The translations under genes were made by a program, and so were the position numbers. The notes beneath the pieces are model-generated. The model worked only from the letters and a program-made list of their open reading frames with translations. It did no database searches and was not told the DNA's origin. A stretch of DNA of 64,000 nucleotides from Streptomyces sp. YIM 121038. Lineage in GTDB: Bacteria > Actinomycetota > Actinomycetes > Streptomycetales > Streptomycetaceae. Positions within the stretch are counted from its first letter, which is position 1. Each line of letters opens with the position of its first letter. Of the stretch, positions 36,079-46,434 are shown in pieces. Location of the stretch: positions 2,356,001-2,420,000 of the forward strand of contig NZ_CP030771.1 of assembly GCF_006088715.1 (NCBI RefSeq), written 5' to 3'.

Positions 36079-38265
36079 TCAATCTCGACCGGATGCACTA
36101 CGGATTTCGTAGGCGGAGGCCGGGGCTCCATCCACCGGGGCAGGGCTCCCGACCTCGGCGGACTCACCGCTCAGCTCACTTCCAAGGATGCGCTCGGCGG
36201 CCGCGCGGTGCAGCCGGGCCGCGGCCGGGTCGCCGAGCCGGTCCAGGGTGTCCGCGAGCCGCAGCTGCAGCGCCGCGAGGAGCCGGGTGTCCGCCGCCTG
36301 CCGGGCCAGGTCGATCGCCTCCCGGCAGGTGCGCAGGCAGTCCTCGGGCCGCCCCGCGTACTCCTGGACCCGCGCCAGCTCGCCGAGGGCCCGCGCCCGG
36401 GCCGGGAGGTCCCCCGTCCTGCGGTGGCCCGCGACGGCCGAGCGCCAGTTGCGCAGGGCCTCGCCGTAGCGGCCCGCGTAGGTGTGGGCGGTGGCGATGC
36501 GGCCGTGCAGCCGGGCGGCGTCGGCCCGCTCGTCCCGGGCCTGGCGCTCGGCGAGGGCCCTGCCGTACCAGTCGGCGGCCCGGGGGTAGTCCCCCAGCTC
36601 CTGGTAGGCGCCGCCGACGGATTCCATCGCACGCCCGGTCGCGTACGGGTCGCCCGCGGCCCGGGCGCAGTCGAGGGCGGCGCGGTAGCGGGCCAGCGCC
36701 TCGTGCGTACGGCCGGTGCGCGCGTCCAGGTCCGCGAGGTTGAGGAGCGCGGCCGCCTGCTCGCGCGGCAGGTCGCGGCGCTCGGCCACGTCGAGGACGA
36801 GCTGGTGGATGCCGTACAGGTCGGGGGCGGCGGCCTCGGTGCCCCAGTGCGCGGCGAGCGCCCGGGTCAGGGCCGACATCAGCCGCCGGGCGAGCGTGTC
36901 GAGCTCGCCGTCCGCGACCGCGAGCCGGGCCGCGGCGAGCAGCGCGGGCCTGCGGATGCGCAGCCAGTCGGCGGCCGCGCGCGGGTTCGGGAAGCGCAGG
37001 GCGCGGGGCAGTCCGGCCAGCTTCTTGCGCGCGGCCGAGTCGCCGGGCTCGGTGATCGCACGGCAGGACTGGAGCAGCCGCACGGTCCGCTCCAGCATCC
37101 GGGCGCGCGCCAACTGCACCTCCCCGGGCCGGTCCTGCGCCTCCATCAGTTCCCGGAGCAGCGGCACCAGACAGCCCGGCACGTCGTACTGCGGCAGCGG
37201 CGAGTCCACGGTGCGCAGCAGGCCGAGCGCGACGAAGTCGTCGAGCGCGGCGCGCGCCGCGTTCACCGAACAGCCCGCGAGCGCGGACGCGGTGTGCGGG
37301 TCGACGTACCCGGCGGGGGCGAGGCACAGCAGACGCAGTATCCGCGCGGCGGGGCCGGGGAGTCCGGCGTAGGCCTGCCGGAAGACGCGGGCGAGGCCCG
37401 AGTCGGCCGCGCCGTCCTCGGGGAGCTCGCGCAGCTGTTTGGCGAGGTCGGCGACGGCCGCCTTGGGCCGGGCGGCGAGCCAGCCCCCGGCGATGACGAG
37501 GGCCGCCGGGTGGCCGCCGCAGGCCTCGACCAGGCTCTCCGCGGAGCGCGGGTCGACGGTGATGCGCACCGAGCCCGCGCTGCGGGTGAGCAGGTCGAGC
37601 GCGGCCTTGGTGTCCAGGCCGCCGAGGGTGCAGGGCCGCACGTCGGGGATCCCGGTCAGCGGGCCGCCGGACACGGCGACGACCAGGCAGTCGGGGGTGT
37701 CCGGGAGCAGCGGGTCGACCTGGGCGGCCCCGGCGGCGTCCACGGCGTCGGCGTCGTCGGCGCCGCTCTCGGCGGCACCCTCGGCGGGGGCCGGGGCGGC
37801 GGTCTCCGCGACGTCGTCCAGGAGCAGCAGCGCCCGGCGGTCGGCGAGGGCCGCGCGCAGCGTCGCGGTCAGGTCGTCCTCGCCCGCGCCGGCGGGGGCG
37901 GGCACGGCGAGCGCGTCGAGGAGTTCGCGGGCGGTGCGCTCGGTGGGTACGGGCGTGCCGTCGGGGTCGCGGAGGCGGGCGCGCAGGATGCCGTCGGGGT
38001 AGGCGTCGGCGAGCTGCCGGGCCAGCTCCTCGGCGAGGGCGGTGCGGCCCGAGCCGGGGCGGCCCGCGATGAGCAGGACGCGGGCGCGGGGGGCCTTGCG
38101 GCCCGAGAGGGTGTCGAGCCCGGCGCGGTCGATGTCGGCGCGGAGTTCCTTCAACTCCCGGTGGCGGCCCACGAACCGGGCCCCGTCGGCACCGGCCGCC
38201 GCGCTCGTGGGCGGCGGCACGGCACCCCGCGCCGCACCGTCCGTGTCGACCGCCTGATCCGTCAC
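36079..38265 (-). CDS. STAND-type ATPase with TPR repeats
   Basis: Large regulator-like protein of 728 aa from a GTG preceded by GGGAG. An ATPase domain of the AP-ATPase/STAND kind spans about 30-300 (FVGRHRELKELRADIDRAG, P-loop GRPGSGRT at 68-75, Walker B RALLLLDDVAE). The P-loop Lys is Arg74. A winged-helix-like segment follows, then at least four TPR-like repeats at about 490-700 (RTHEALARYRAALDCARAAG, GDYPRAADWYGRALAERQAR). It looks like an AfsR-type protein without the SARP DNA-binding domain, so it is probably a signalling scaffold. The target is unknown. Confidence 0.8.
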   Translation of the reverse strand: MTDQAVDTDGAARGAVPPPTSAAAGADGARFVGRHRELKELRADIDRAGLDTLSGRKAPRARVLLIAGRPGSGRTALAEELARQLADAYPDGILRARLRDPDGTPVPTERTARELLDALAVPAPAGAGEDDLTATLRAALADRRALLLLDDVAETAAPAPAEGAAESGADDADAVDAAGAAQVDPLLPDTPDCLVVAVSGGPLTGIPDVRPCTLGGLDTKAALDLLTRSAGSVRITVDPRSAESLVEACGGHPAALVIAGGWLAARPKAAVADLAKQLRELPEDGAADSGLARVFRQAYAGLPGPAARILRLLCLAPAGYVDPHTASALAGCSVNAARAALDDFVALGLLRTVDSPLPQYDVPGCLVPLLRELMEAQDRPGEVQLARARMLERTVRLLQSCRAITEPGDSAARKKLAGLPRALRFPNPRAAADWLRIRRPALLAAARLAVADGELDTLARRLMSALTRALAAHWGTEAAAPDLYGIHQLVLDVAERRDLPREQAAALLNLADLDARTGRTHEALARYRAALDCARAAGDPYATGRAMESVGGAYQELGDYPRAADWYGRALAERQARDERADAARLHGRIATAHTYAGRYGEALRNWRSAVAGHRRTGDLPARARALGELARVQEYAGRPEDCLRTCREAIDLARQAADTRLLAALQLRLADTLDRLGDPAAARLHRAAAERILGSELSGESAEVGSPAPVDGAPASAYEIRSASGRD

Positions 38266-38463
38266 GGGTAACGCTCCCGTCCGCCTGCGCACGAGCCCGC
38301 CGGAACTCCGGGCGGGACGCTTGCAGAGCCTAGTTCAGGCCCTGCCGCCACCCCGGTGCCACGGCGCGCGGAAGTCGCCCGATCGGATCAGGAGATGGTC
38401 ACACCGCACGGGGTGTCCCGCGGGCCCGGACGGGCGCGCCGCCGGAGCCCGGCGGCGCGGCCG

Positions 38464-39090
38464 CTACGCCTGGAAGGGCCGCGCGGGCCACGGCGCGTCG
38501 GCCGGGCGCAGCGCGTCCAGGCCCTCGCCGCGCAGCGCGGCTGTAAGCGACATGACGCCCACGACCAGGCAGTTGTTGTGCAGCTCACCGGCCAGGACGC
38601 CGCGCACGAGGTCGTCGAGGGGGACGCGCGCGATCTCCATGTCGGCTTCCTCCTCCTCGACCTCGAAGCGCTCGCCCTCGGCCTCGGACAGATCGCGGGC
38701 GAGGAAGACGCGCACGGCCTCGTCGCAGCCGCCGGGCGTGGTGTAGACGTCGGTGAGGACCCGCCAGTCCTCGGCCTTGATGTGCGCTTCCTCGTAGAGC
38801 TCGCGCTGGGCGGCGTGCAGCGGGTTCTCGCCGGGCACGTCGAGGAGGCCCGCGGGGATCTCCCAGAGCTTGTGGCGCACCGGGTGGCGGTACTGGCGCA
38901 CCAGGACGACGCGGCCGGACTCGTCGAGGGCCAGGACGGCGACGGAACCGGGGTGGACCTGGTAGTCGCGACGGGAGACCGATCCGTCGGGCATGACGAC
39001 GTCGTCGGTGCGCACGGAGGTCTTGTTCCCGACGAACGGCGTGGCCGTCGCCGTGATCCGCCACTCCTCCGCGGTGTCCTTGATCGTCAT
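38464..39090 (-). CDS. NUDIX hydrolase, ADP-ribose pyrophosphatase type
   Basis: NUDIX hydrolase, 208 aa, likely cleaving ADP-ribose to AMP and ribose 5-phosphate. The NUDIX box is in AGLLDVPGENPLHAAQRELY followed by EEA, with E-X7-RE spacing intact; the ADPRase-type KLWEIPAGLLD and TTPGGCDEAVRVFLARDL agree. ATG 39090 follows GGGGCAGG; a longer frame starts at 39117. It lies 86 bp downstream of pyrG's... opposite end, that is, just 3' of its own start lies the pyrG stop, both genes on the minus strand. Confidence 0.88.
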   Translation of the reverse strand: MTIKDTAEEWRITATATPFVGNKTSVRTDDVVMPDGSVSRRDYQVHPGSVAVLALDESGRVVLVRQYRHPVRHKLWEIPAGLLDVPGENPLHAAQRELYEEAHIKAEDWRVLTDVYTTPGGCDEAVRVFLARDLSEAEGERFEVEEEEADMEIARVPLDDLVRGVLAGELHNNCLVVGVMSLTAALRGEGLDALRPADAPWPARPFQA

Positions 39091-39176
39091 GTCGTCCTGC
39101 CCCTTCCACACGTCCATACGAAAGCCGGGGCACGCGCCCCGAAGGGCCGTACCCCGGCAACCGTATCGCTCTTGTG

Positions 39177-40826
<1,650 letters not shown>

Positions 40827-41283
40827 GGCCAAGAGGGGGCTCCCGTGCGTCGCGGTCTGGGGTGCGTACCGGCGTCCGCTCCGTGCTTGCTTCTCCGCTC
40901 GGAGGGAGGTGCCGTCGCTGCGGTTCGGGGGTTCGATGACCACCGGCTCACGGGCTACCAGGGTATCAGCGTCAAGAGGGGCCTGCTTCCGGCCACCCCT
41001 TGACACGCGCATTCACGTCACGTACACGATCTTCACCGCGTACACATGTGCGTGCCGCAACTCGTTCGGCCTAGCCACGTTGGCTGGACGAGGGGGCAGA
41101 TTGCGGCGGTGCCGATGTATGTTGCTCGGACACTTGCTGCCGACCCACGCGCGCGGGCGGAACCATCCCCCGTCGCCATTTCTGGAGACCACCGGAAACA
41201 CTCGGGCCCGGCAGTTCGTTCTTTGCAGCGAACCCTTGACCGTAGAACGAGCGCCCCGAGAGCGGGCGAACGTGGCCGTTTGA
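40827..41283. other. Divergent region between pyrG and the GH15 gene
   Basis: This 457-bp region separates two divergent genes. The pyrG-proximal 190 bp reads as GC-rich leader. The middle (40985-41120) is lower in GC and includes ACGTGACGTGAATGCG-like sequence on the minus strand and TTGAC (minus, about 40972). No hexamer pair is convincing, and no coding signature, repeat or RNA gene was seen. Confidence 0.45.
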
Positions 41284-43101
41284 ATGGGGATGCACGTGGC
41301 CGGGCGCATCGAGGATTACGCACTGATCGGAGACATGCAGACCGCGGCGCTGGTCTGCCGGGACGGCACGGTCGACTGGCTGTGTCTGCCCCGCTTCGAC
41401 TCCCACGCCGTCTTCGCGGGCCTCCTCGGCACGGAGGAACACGGCTTCTGGCGCCTCGGCCCCGCGCATGCTCCGGGCGCGCGGCCCGAGGCCGCGAGCC
41501 GGCGGACGTACCGCGGGGACTCACTGGTCCTGGAGTCCGAGTGGGACACCCCGCGCGGCACGGTCCGGGTGATCGACTTCATGCCTCCGCGGGACAGCGA
41601 CGCCCCCCAGCTGGTGCGGATCGTGGAGGGCGTCAGCGGCCGCGTGCCGATGCGCTCGGCCCTGCGGATGCGCTTCAGCTACGGCCGCGTCGTGCCCTGG
41701 GTGCACAAGGTCGACGGCCGCACGGTCGCCGTGGCCGGGCCGGACTCGGTGTGGCTCGACACCTCCGCCGAGACCTTCGGCAAGGACCTGACGACGTACT
41801 CGGACTTCACCGTCGGGCCCGGCGACCGCATCGCCTTCACCCTCTCCTGGCAGCCCTCCCACAAGCAGCCGCCCGCCCACCCCGAGCCGGAGGCCGCCCT
41901 CACGGCGACCGAGGACTTCTGGCGCGAATGGGTCGAGCACTGTACGTACCACGGGCCCTACCGCGAGGCGGTGGTGCGCTCCCTGATCACGCTCAAGGCC
42001 CTGACGTACGCGCCCACCGGCGGCATCGTCGCCGCCCCCACCACCTCCCTGCCGGAGGACATCGGCGGCTCCCGCAACTGGGACTACCGCTTCACCTGGC
42101 TGCGCGACGCGGCCATCACCCTCTCCTCGCTCCTGCGCACCGGCTACCGCGAGGAGGCCCGCGCCTGGCGCGAGTGGCTCCTGCGCGCCGTCGCGGGCGA
42201 CCCGGAGAACCTCCAGATCATGTACGGCATCGCGGGCGAGCGCGAGCTGGGCGAGGCCGAGCTCGACTGGCTCCCGGGCTACGAGAACTCCGGCCCGGTC
42301 CGCGTGGGCAACGGCGCGGCGCACCAGCTCCAGCTCGACGTCTACGGCGAGGTCACCGAGGCCCTGCACCTGGCCCACATGACGGGCCTCGCCCGCAACG
42401 ACTACGCCTCGCTGCTCCAGCTCAAGCTGATCCGCTACCTGGAGACGCACTGGAACGAGCCGGACGAGGGCATCTGGGAGGTCCGCGGCCCCCGCCGCCA
42501 CTTCGTGCACTCCAAGGTGATGGCCTGGGTCGCCGTCGACCGCACCATCAAGCTCATCGAGTCCGGCGACGCCGACGGCCCCCTGGAGCGCTGGCGCGAG
42601 CTGCGCGACGACATCCACCGGGACGTCTGCGACAAGGGCTACGACAAGGAGCGCAACACCTTCACGCAGTCCTACGGCTCCAAGGAGCTGGACGCGTCCC
42701 TGCTGCTCATCCCCCAGGTGGGCTTCCTGCCGCCGGACGACAAGCGCGTCATCGGCACCATCGAGGCCATCCAGCGCGAGCTGTCCACGCCGGACGGATT
42801 CATCCTGCGCTACCCGACGTCCGGTGACGACGCGGGCGTGGACGGCCTGGAGGGTGACGAGGGAGCGTTCCTCGCCTGCTCGTTCTGGATGGCCGACGAC
42901 CTGGCGATGATCGGCCGCGTGGACGAGGCCCGCAAGCTCTTCGAGCGCCTGCTCGCCCTGCGCAACGACCTGGGGCTGCTCGCCGAGGAGTGGGACCCGC
43001 GCCTGAAGCGCCAAGTGGGCAACTTCCCGCAGGCGTTCAGCCACGTGCCGCTCATCGACACGGCCCTGCGGCTCACGGCGTCGGGCGCGTACGGCGGCTG
43101 A
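41284..43101 (+). CDS. Glycoside hydrolase family 15 protein
   Basis: GH15-type protein of 605 aa; family members hydrolyse alpha-glucosides such as trehalose or maltodextrins. An N-terminal beta domain (RIEDYALIGDMQTAALVCRD, TVDWLCLPRFDSHAVFAGLL) precedes the (alpha/alpha)6 barrel with SRNWDYRFTWLRDAAITLSS and the C-terminal acid pair in LLAEEWDPRLKRQVGNFPQA. No signal peptide, so it is cytoplasmic. The ATG at 41284 is followed by GTG 41296, which has GGGG 6 nt upstream and may be the real start. Trehalase activity is plausible but not proven. Confidence 0.88.
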   Translation: MGMHVAGRIEDYALIGDMQTAALVCRDGTVDWLCLPRFDSHAVFAGLLGTEEHGFWRLGPAHAPGARPEAASRRTYRGDSLVLESEWDTPRGTVRVIDFMPPRDSDAPQLVRIVEGVSGRVPMRSALRMRFSYGRVVPWVHKVDGRTVAVAGPDSVWLDTSAETFGKDLTTYSDFTVGPGDRIAFTLSWQPSHKQPPAHPEPEAALTATEDFWREWVEHCTYHGPYREAVVRSLITLKALTYAPTGGIVAAPTTSLPEDIGGSRNWDYRFTWLRDAAITLSSLLRTGYREEARAWREWLLRAVAGDPENLQIMYGIAGERELGEAELDWLPGYENSGPVRVGNGAAHQLQLDVYGEVTEALHLAHMTGLARNDYASLLQLKLIRYLETHWNEPDEGIWEVRGPRRHFVHSKVMAWVAVDRTIKLIESGDADGPLERWRELRDDIHRDVCDKGYDKERNTFTQSYGSKELDASLLLIPQVGFLPPDDKRVIGTIEAIQRELSTPDGFILRYPTSGDDAGVDGLEGDEGAFLACSFWMADDLAMIGRVDEARKLFERLLALRNDLGLLAEEWDPRLKRQVGNFPQAFSHVPLIDTALRLTASGAYGG

Positions 43102-43208
43102 GACCGCACGCACGGGTGGCGGCCGGGTGAAGTCCTGGCCGCCAGGACAGGGCGGGACGGCGGCCGCGCGGCCCCCGGACGGCGGCCGGTGCCCGGGCCC
43201 AGGTCAGG

Positions 43209-43214
43209 TAGCGT
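43209..43214 (+). promoter_or_regulatory. -10 hexamer of a likely leaderless promoter
   Basis: TAGCGT ends 7 nt before the ATG at 43222. No ribosome binding site lies between. Confidence 0.35.
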
Positions 43215-43221
43215 CCGCCCC

Positions 43222-44880
43222 ATGGAAAGTCAGGACACTCAGGGCGGCATCACCGTACAGCGGGCACTGGAGCTTCCGGGCCTGCGCGGCGGCCTTCCGG
43301 AGGTCCTCGCGGGCGCCGACCGGCTGCACCGGACGGTGCGCTGGGTGCACGCGGGCGAGGTGCCGAACATCGCCTCGCTCCTCAAGGGCGGCGAGCTGCT
43401 CCTGACCACGGGCCTCGGCCTCGGCACCCGCCCCGCCGACCAGCGCGCCTTCGTCCGCGACCTGGCCGAGCGCGGCATCGCCGCCCTGGTCGTCGAGCTC
43501 GGGCCGCGCTTCTCCCGGCTGCCCGCCGCGCTCGTGGACACGGCGCGCGCGGCGGGGCTGCCCCTCGTGCAGCTGCACCGCGAGGTGCCGTTCGTGACGG
43601 TCACCGAAGAGGTGCACACGGAGATCGTCAACGGCCACTACGCGCTCCTGCGCCGCGCCGAGGAGGTGCACCGGCGCTGCACCGAGGCGCTCCTCGGCGG
43701 CGGTGGCGTGCCCCAGGTCCTGTCCGTCCTCGCGGACTTCAGCGGCAACCCGGTCTTCCTGGAGACGGCCGAGGGACAGCTCCTGTACGCCGCCGGGGCG
43801 GGCGGCGCGTGCGCGGACCCGCTCCAGGTGTGGGAGGGCCTGCGCGGGCGGCAGGCCGACCGGGACGAGCCGCCCGCGGGCGCCGTGTTCGTCGACGTGC
43901 CGGGCGGCGGCCCCGGGGCGGGCTCGGTGCGGGCCCGGCTCGTGCTGCTCGCCGTGGAGTCCGCGCTGCTTCCCGTGCACCGGATCGCGGCCGAGCGCGC
44001 CGCGGGCAGCCTCGCGGTGGTCCTGATGCAGGCGCGCCAGGACGAGGAGCTCGCCGCGCGCGGCCGGGGCGACTTCCTCACCGACCTGGCCGAGGGCCGC
44101 ATCACCGCCGACGACGCGCCCGCGCAGGCCCGCGTGCTCGGCTTCAAACCGGGCCGCGGCCCGCTCCTGCCGGTCGTGATGCGCCTGGCCGGAGCCGCCG
44201 CAGGGGCGCCGTCCGGCAGCGGCTGGGCGGTGCTCGCGCGCGCGGTCGCGGAGGAGCTGACGGCGGTGGGCGTGCCGGTGCTGCTCGGCGTGCGCCCCGT
44301 AGAGGGAAGGGTTCCGCTCCTGCTCGGTCTGCGGGCCGAGGCGGAGCGCGCCACGGTCGCTGACCGGGTCGCCGCCGCCCTGCGGGCCGGGGTGGAGCGG
44401 GCGGGCATGCAGCGAGCGGACGCGCCGCCTCCGGTCGTGGTGGTGGGCGTCGCGGGCGGCTGGGCGGCGGCGTCGGCGGGGCTCCGGCACGCGGCCGAGA
44501 CCGCGACGGCGGCGCAGGGCCTGCCGGAACGCCCCTGGTACGACGCGCGGCGCCTGGACATCGACCTGCTCCTGTGGCGGCTGCGGGCCCACCCCGACCT
44601 GGCGGCGTTCGTCGACCGCGCGATCGGCCCGCTGCGCGCCCACGACCAGCGCTCCAAGCCGCCGCTGCTGCCCACCCTCGAGACGTACCTGGCCCACGCG
44701 GGCCGCAAGGCGGAGACCGCCCGCGAACTCCATCTGAACCGCCAGACCCTCTACAACCGCCTCGCCCGGATCAGCGAACTCCTGGGCACCGACCTCGACG
44801 ACCCGCAGACGGTCCTGGCCCTGAGCCTGGCCCTGCGGGCCCGCAGACACGTACCGGGGACGCCGACCGGCACGGCCTGA
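43222..44880 (+). CDS. PucR-family transcriptional regulator
   Basis: Regulator of 552 aa. The N-terminal PucR domain (about 10-130, ITVQRALELPGLRGGLPEVL, then LLKGGELLLTTGLGL) senses a ligand. A GGDEF-like middle region follows. The C-terminal helix-turn-helix (TLETYLAHAGRKAETARELH, LNRQTLYNRLARISELLGTD) binds DNA. Family members control purine, amine or amino-acid catabolism; the target is not evident. The start follows a -10-like hexamer, and a longer frame from 43189 is less likely. Confidence 0.88.
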   Translation: MESQDTQGGITVQRALELPGLRGGLPEVLAGADRLHRTVRWVHAGEVPNIASLLKGGELLLTTGLGLGTRPADQRAFVRDLAERGIAALVVELGPRFSRLPAALVDTARAAGLPLVQLHREVPFVTVTEEVHTEIVNGHYALLRRAEEVHRRCTEALLGGGGVPQVLSVLADFSGNPVFLETAEGQLLYAAGAGGACADPLQVWEGLRGRQADRDEPPAGAVFVDVPGGGPGAGSVRARLVLLAVESALLPVHRIAAERAAGSLAVVLMQARQDEELAARGRGDFLTDLAEGRITADDAPAQARVLGFKPGRGPLLPVVMRLAGAAAGAPSGSGWAVLARAVAEELTAVGVPVLLGVRPVEGRVPLLLGLRAEAERATVADRVAAALRAGVERAGMQRADAPPPVVVVGVAGGWAAASAGLRHAAETATAAQGLPERPWYDARRLDIDLLLWRLRAHPDLAAFVDRAIGPLRAHDQRSKPPLLPTLETYLAHAGRKAETARELHLNRQTLYNRLARISELLGTDLDDPQTVLALSLALRARRHVPGTPTGTA

Positions 44881-44882
44881 CC

Positions 44883-44940
44883 ACGTCCGGGGGCCCGGTG
44901 CCCACGTCCGGGGCTGCGGTGACTACGTCCGGGGCTCCGG
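44883..44940. repeat. 21-bp tandem repeat
   Basis: Three units beginning ACGTCCGGGG at 44883, 44904 and 44925, period 21 bp, in the 63-bp gap between the convergent PucR and glycosyltransferase genes. The core ACTACGT...CCGG resembles the 20-bp repeat at 29822. Confidence 0.75.
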
Positions 44941-44943
44941 CGC

Positions 44944-46083
44944 TCAGTACGACGTGAGGGGCTGCGTCAGCTCGTCGTAGACGCTGAGGACCTGGGTGAC
45001 CGTCTCGTCCTCGGTGGGCCAGGAGGCCGCCTGGGCCGCGCCCAGGTCCCTCAGCTCCCGACGGCGCGCGTCGTCGGTGAGCAGCCGTACGACGGCGTCG
45101 GCGAGCGCCCGGACGTCGCCGTAGGGGACGAGCTCGGCGGCGTCGCCCACCAGCTCGGGGATGCCGCCCACGGCGGTCGCCACGAGCGGCACGCGCGCGT
45201 GGAGGGCCTCCTGGGCGAGCAGCGAGCGCGACTCCCAGCTGCTCGGCAGCAGCGCGAGGTCGGCCGCCGCGAGCAGTTCGGGTACGTCGTCACGCCGCCC
45301 GAGCAGGCGCGCGGGCAGCTCCTCGGCGTCGATGCGGGCCTGGAGCGCGGACCGCCGCGCGCCCTCGCCCGCGATCACGAGCAGCGGGACCGGATCGAGC
45401 CCGTTCCAGGTCCGGGCGGCGTCCAGGAGCACGTCGTGGCCGCGGTGCGCTTCGAGGGCGCCGACCGCCAGGAGCAACGGCCGGTCCACGGCACCCAGTT
45501 CGGCGCGGACCTTGTGCCGGGGCAGCTCCGGCTCGTGCTCCGGGGCCCGCGCGCCCCGGGGCGCCGGAAGCGCGACCGGCGCGAGCCGGGCGTCGCGCGC
45601 GCCCCTGCGGCGGGCGCGGTCGACCAGGTCGGACGAGGTGCCGAGGACCACGGCCGCGGCCCTGGCGACGCGCCGCTCAAGGAGGCGCAGGACCTGGGCG
45701 CGGGGACCGGACGCGTGGGCGCGGGTGTGCCAGGTGACCACGAGCGGCACCCGGCGCCCCGTCAGGGCGATGGCGGCGCGCAGCCCGGCGTGCAGCCCGT
45801 GCGCGTGCACGAGGTCGGCGTCCGCGCAGGCCGCCCTGAGCGCGGCCACCGACGCGGGGTCACTGCGGCGCGGCACCGCCAGGTGCTGGGCTCCGGTGCC
45901 CGCGAAGTCGTAGACCTCGTCGGCCTCGGCGGGGGCGCACACCGTGACGCGCACGCCCCTCGCGGCGAGGCCGGTGGCGAGCGACCGGACGTGCGCGCTG
46001 CTTCCCGCGCTGCCGCCGCCCAGGACTTGCACGGTGTGCAGCGGCGTCTGGCCCTGCGGTACAGGGGTGCTCACGTGGCTCAC
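44944..46083 (-). CDS. Family 4 glycosyltransferase
   Basis: GT-B fold glycosyltransferase, 379 aa. The N-terminal acceptor loop is VQVLGGGSAGSSAHVRSLAT, and VTWHTRAHASGPRAQVLRLL follows. The donor domain has LLAVGALEAHRGHDVLLDAA and the EX7E-type motif SSWESRSLLAQEALHARVPL. The GTG at 46083 is 9 nt upstream of another GTG (46074). It stands alone; acceptor and donor are unknown, though a cell-surface glycan or mycothiol-like conjugate is possible for this family. Confidence 0.85.
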   Translation of the reverse strand: MSHVSTPVPQGQTPLHTVQVLGGGSAGSSAHVRSLATGLAARGVRVTVCAPAEADEVYDFAGTGAQHLAVPRRSDPASVAALRAACADADLVHAHGLHAGLRAAIALTGRRVPLVVTWHTRAHASGPRAQVLRLLERRVARAAAVVLGTSSDLVDRARRRGARDARLAPVALPAPRGARAPEHEPELPRHKVRAELGAVDRPLLLAVGALEAHRGHDVLLDAARTWNGLDPVPLLVIAGEGARRSALQARIDAEELPARLLGRRDDVPELLAAADLALLPSSWESRSLLAQEALHARVPLVATAVGGIPELVGDAAELVPYGDVRALADAVVRLLTDDARRRELRDLGAAQAASWPTEDETVTQVLSVYDELTQPLTSY

Positions 46084-46434
46084 GTGGCCGGGACTCCTGG
46101 GTCGGGTCGGCGGGCGGCGCGCCGACGGAACGGGTGGGCGCCGGCGGTCCGGGCGGTCGGTCCCCGCCCGTCACCGCGCCAAGGATGCCAGTCCGTACGG
46201 CCGTTCCGGCACAGCCGAAAGGCCCCCTTCCGGATCGGGCCGGACAACTCCGCGTAAGGGATCACTCTCACGGATGAGCACGCGCTCGACCCGGCCCCGG
46301 CGTCCACCCACCACACGCCCCCTCCCCCGTCGGCCCCCGCATCTTCGCAAGACCGCCCCCTCGACAGGAAGCCTCTGACGAATCCGACGTGCTCGCCGGG
46401 CGTGTTGGAGGGCGGCCCCGGCGCGCGCCGGGGG
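46084..46434. other. Intergenic region with recN terminator
   Basis: A 351-bp gap between recN (end) and the GT4 gene (start), both on the minus strand. A perfect 18-nt palindrome CCCCGGCGCGCGCCGGGG at 46416-46433 directly follows the recN stop and probably ends its transcript. The rest (46084-46410) must hold the GT4 promoter; no coding signature is seen. Confidence 0.5.
46416..46433 (-). terminator. Terminator of recN
   Basis: Self-complementary 9-bp arms CCCCGGCGC / GCGCCGGGG, 1 nt past the recN TAG. Confidence 0.6.
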
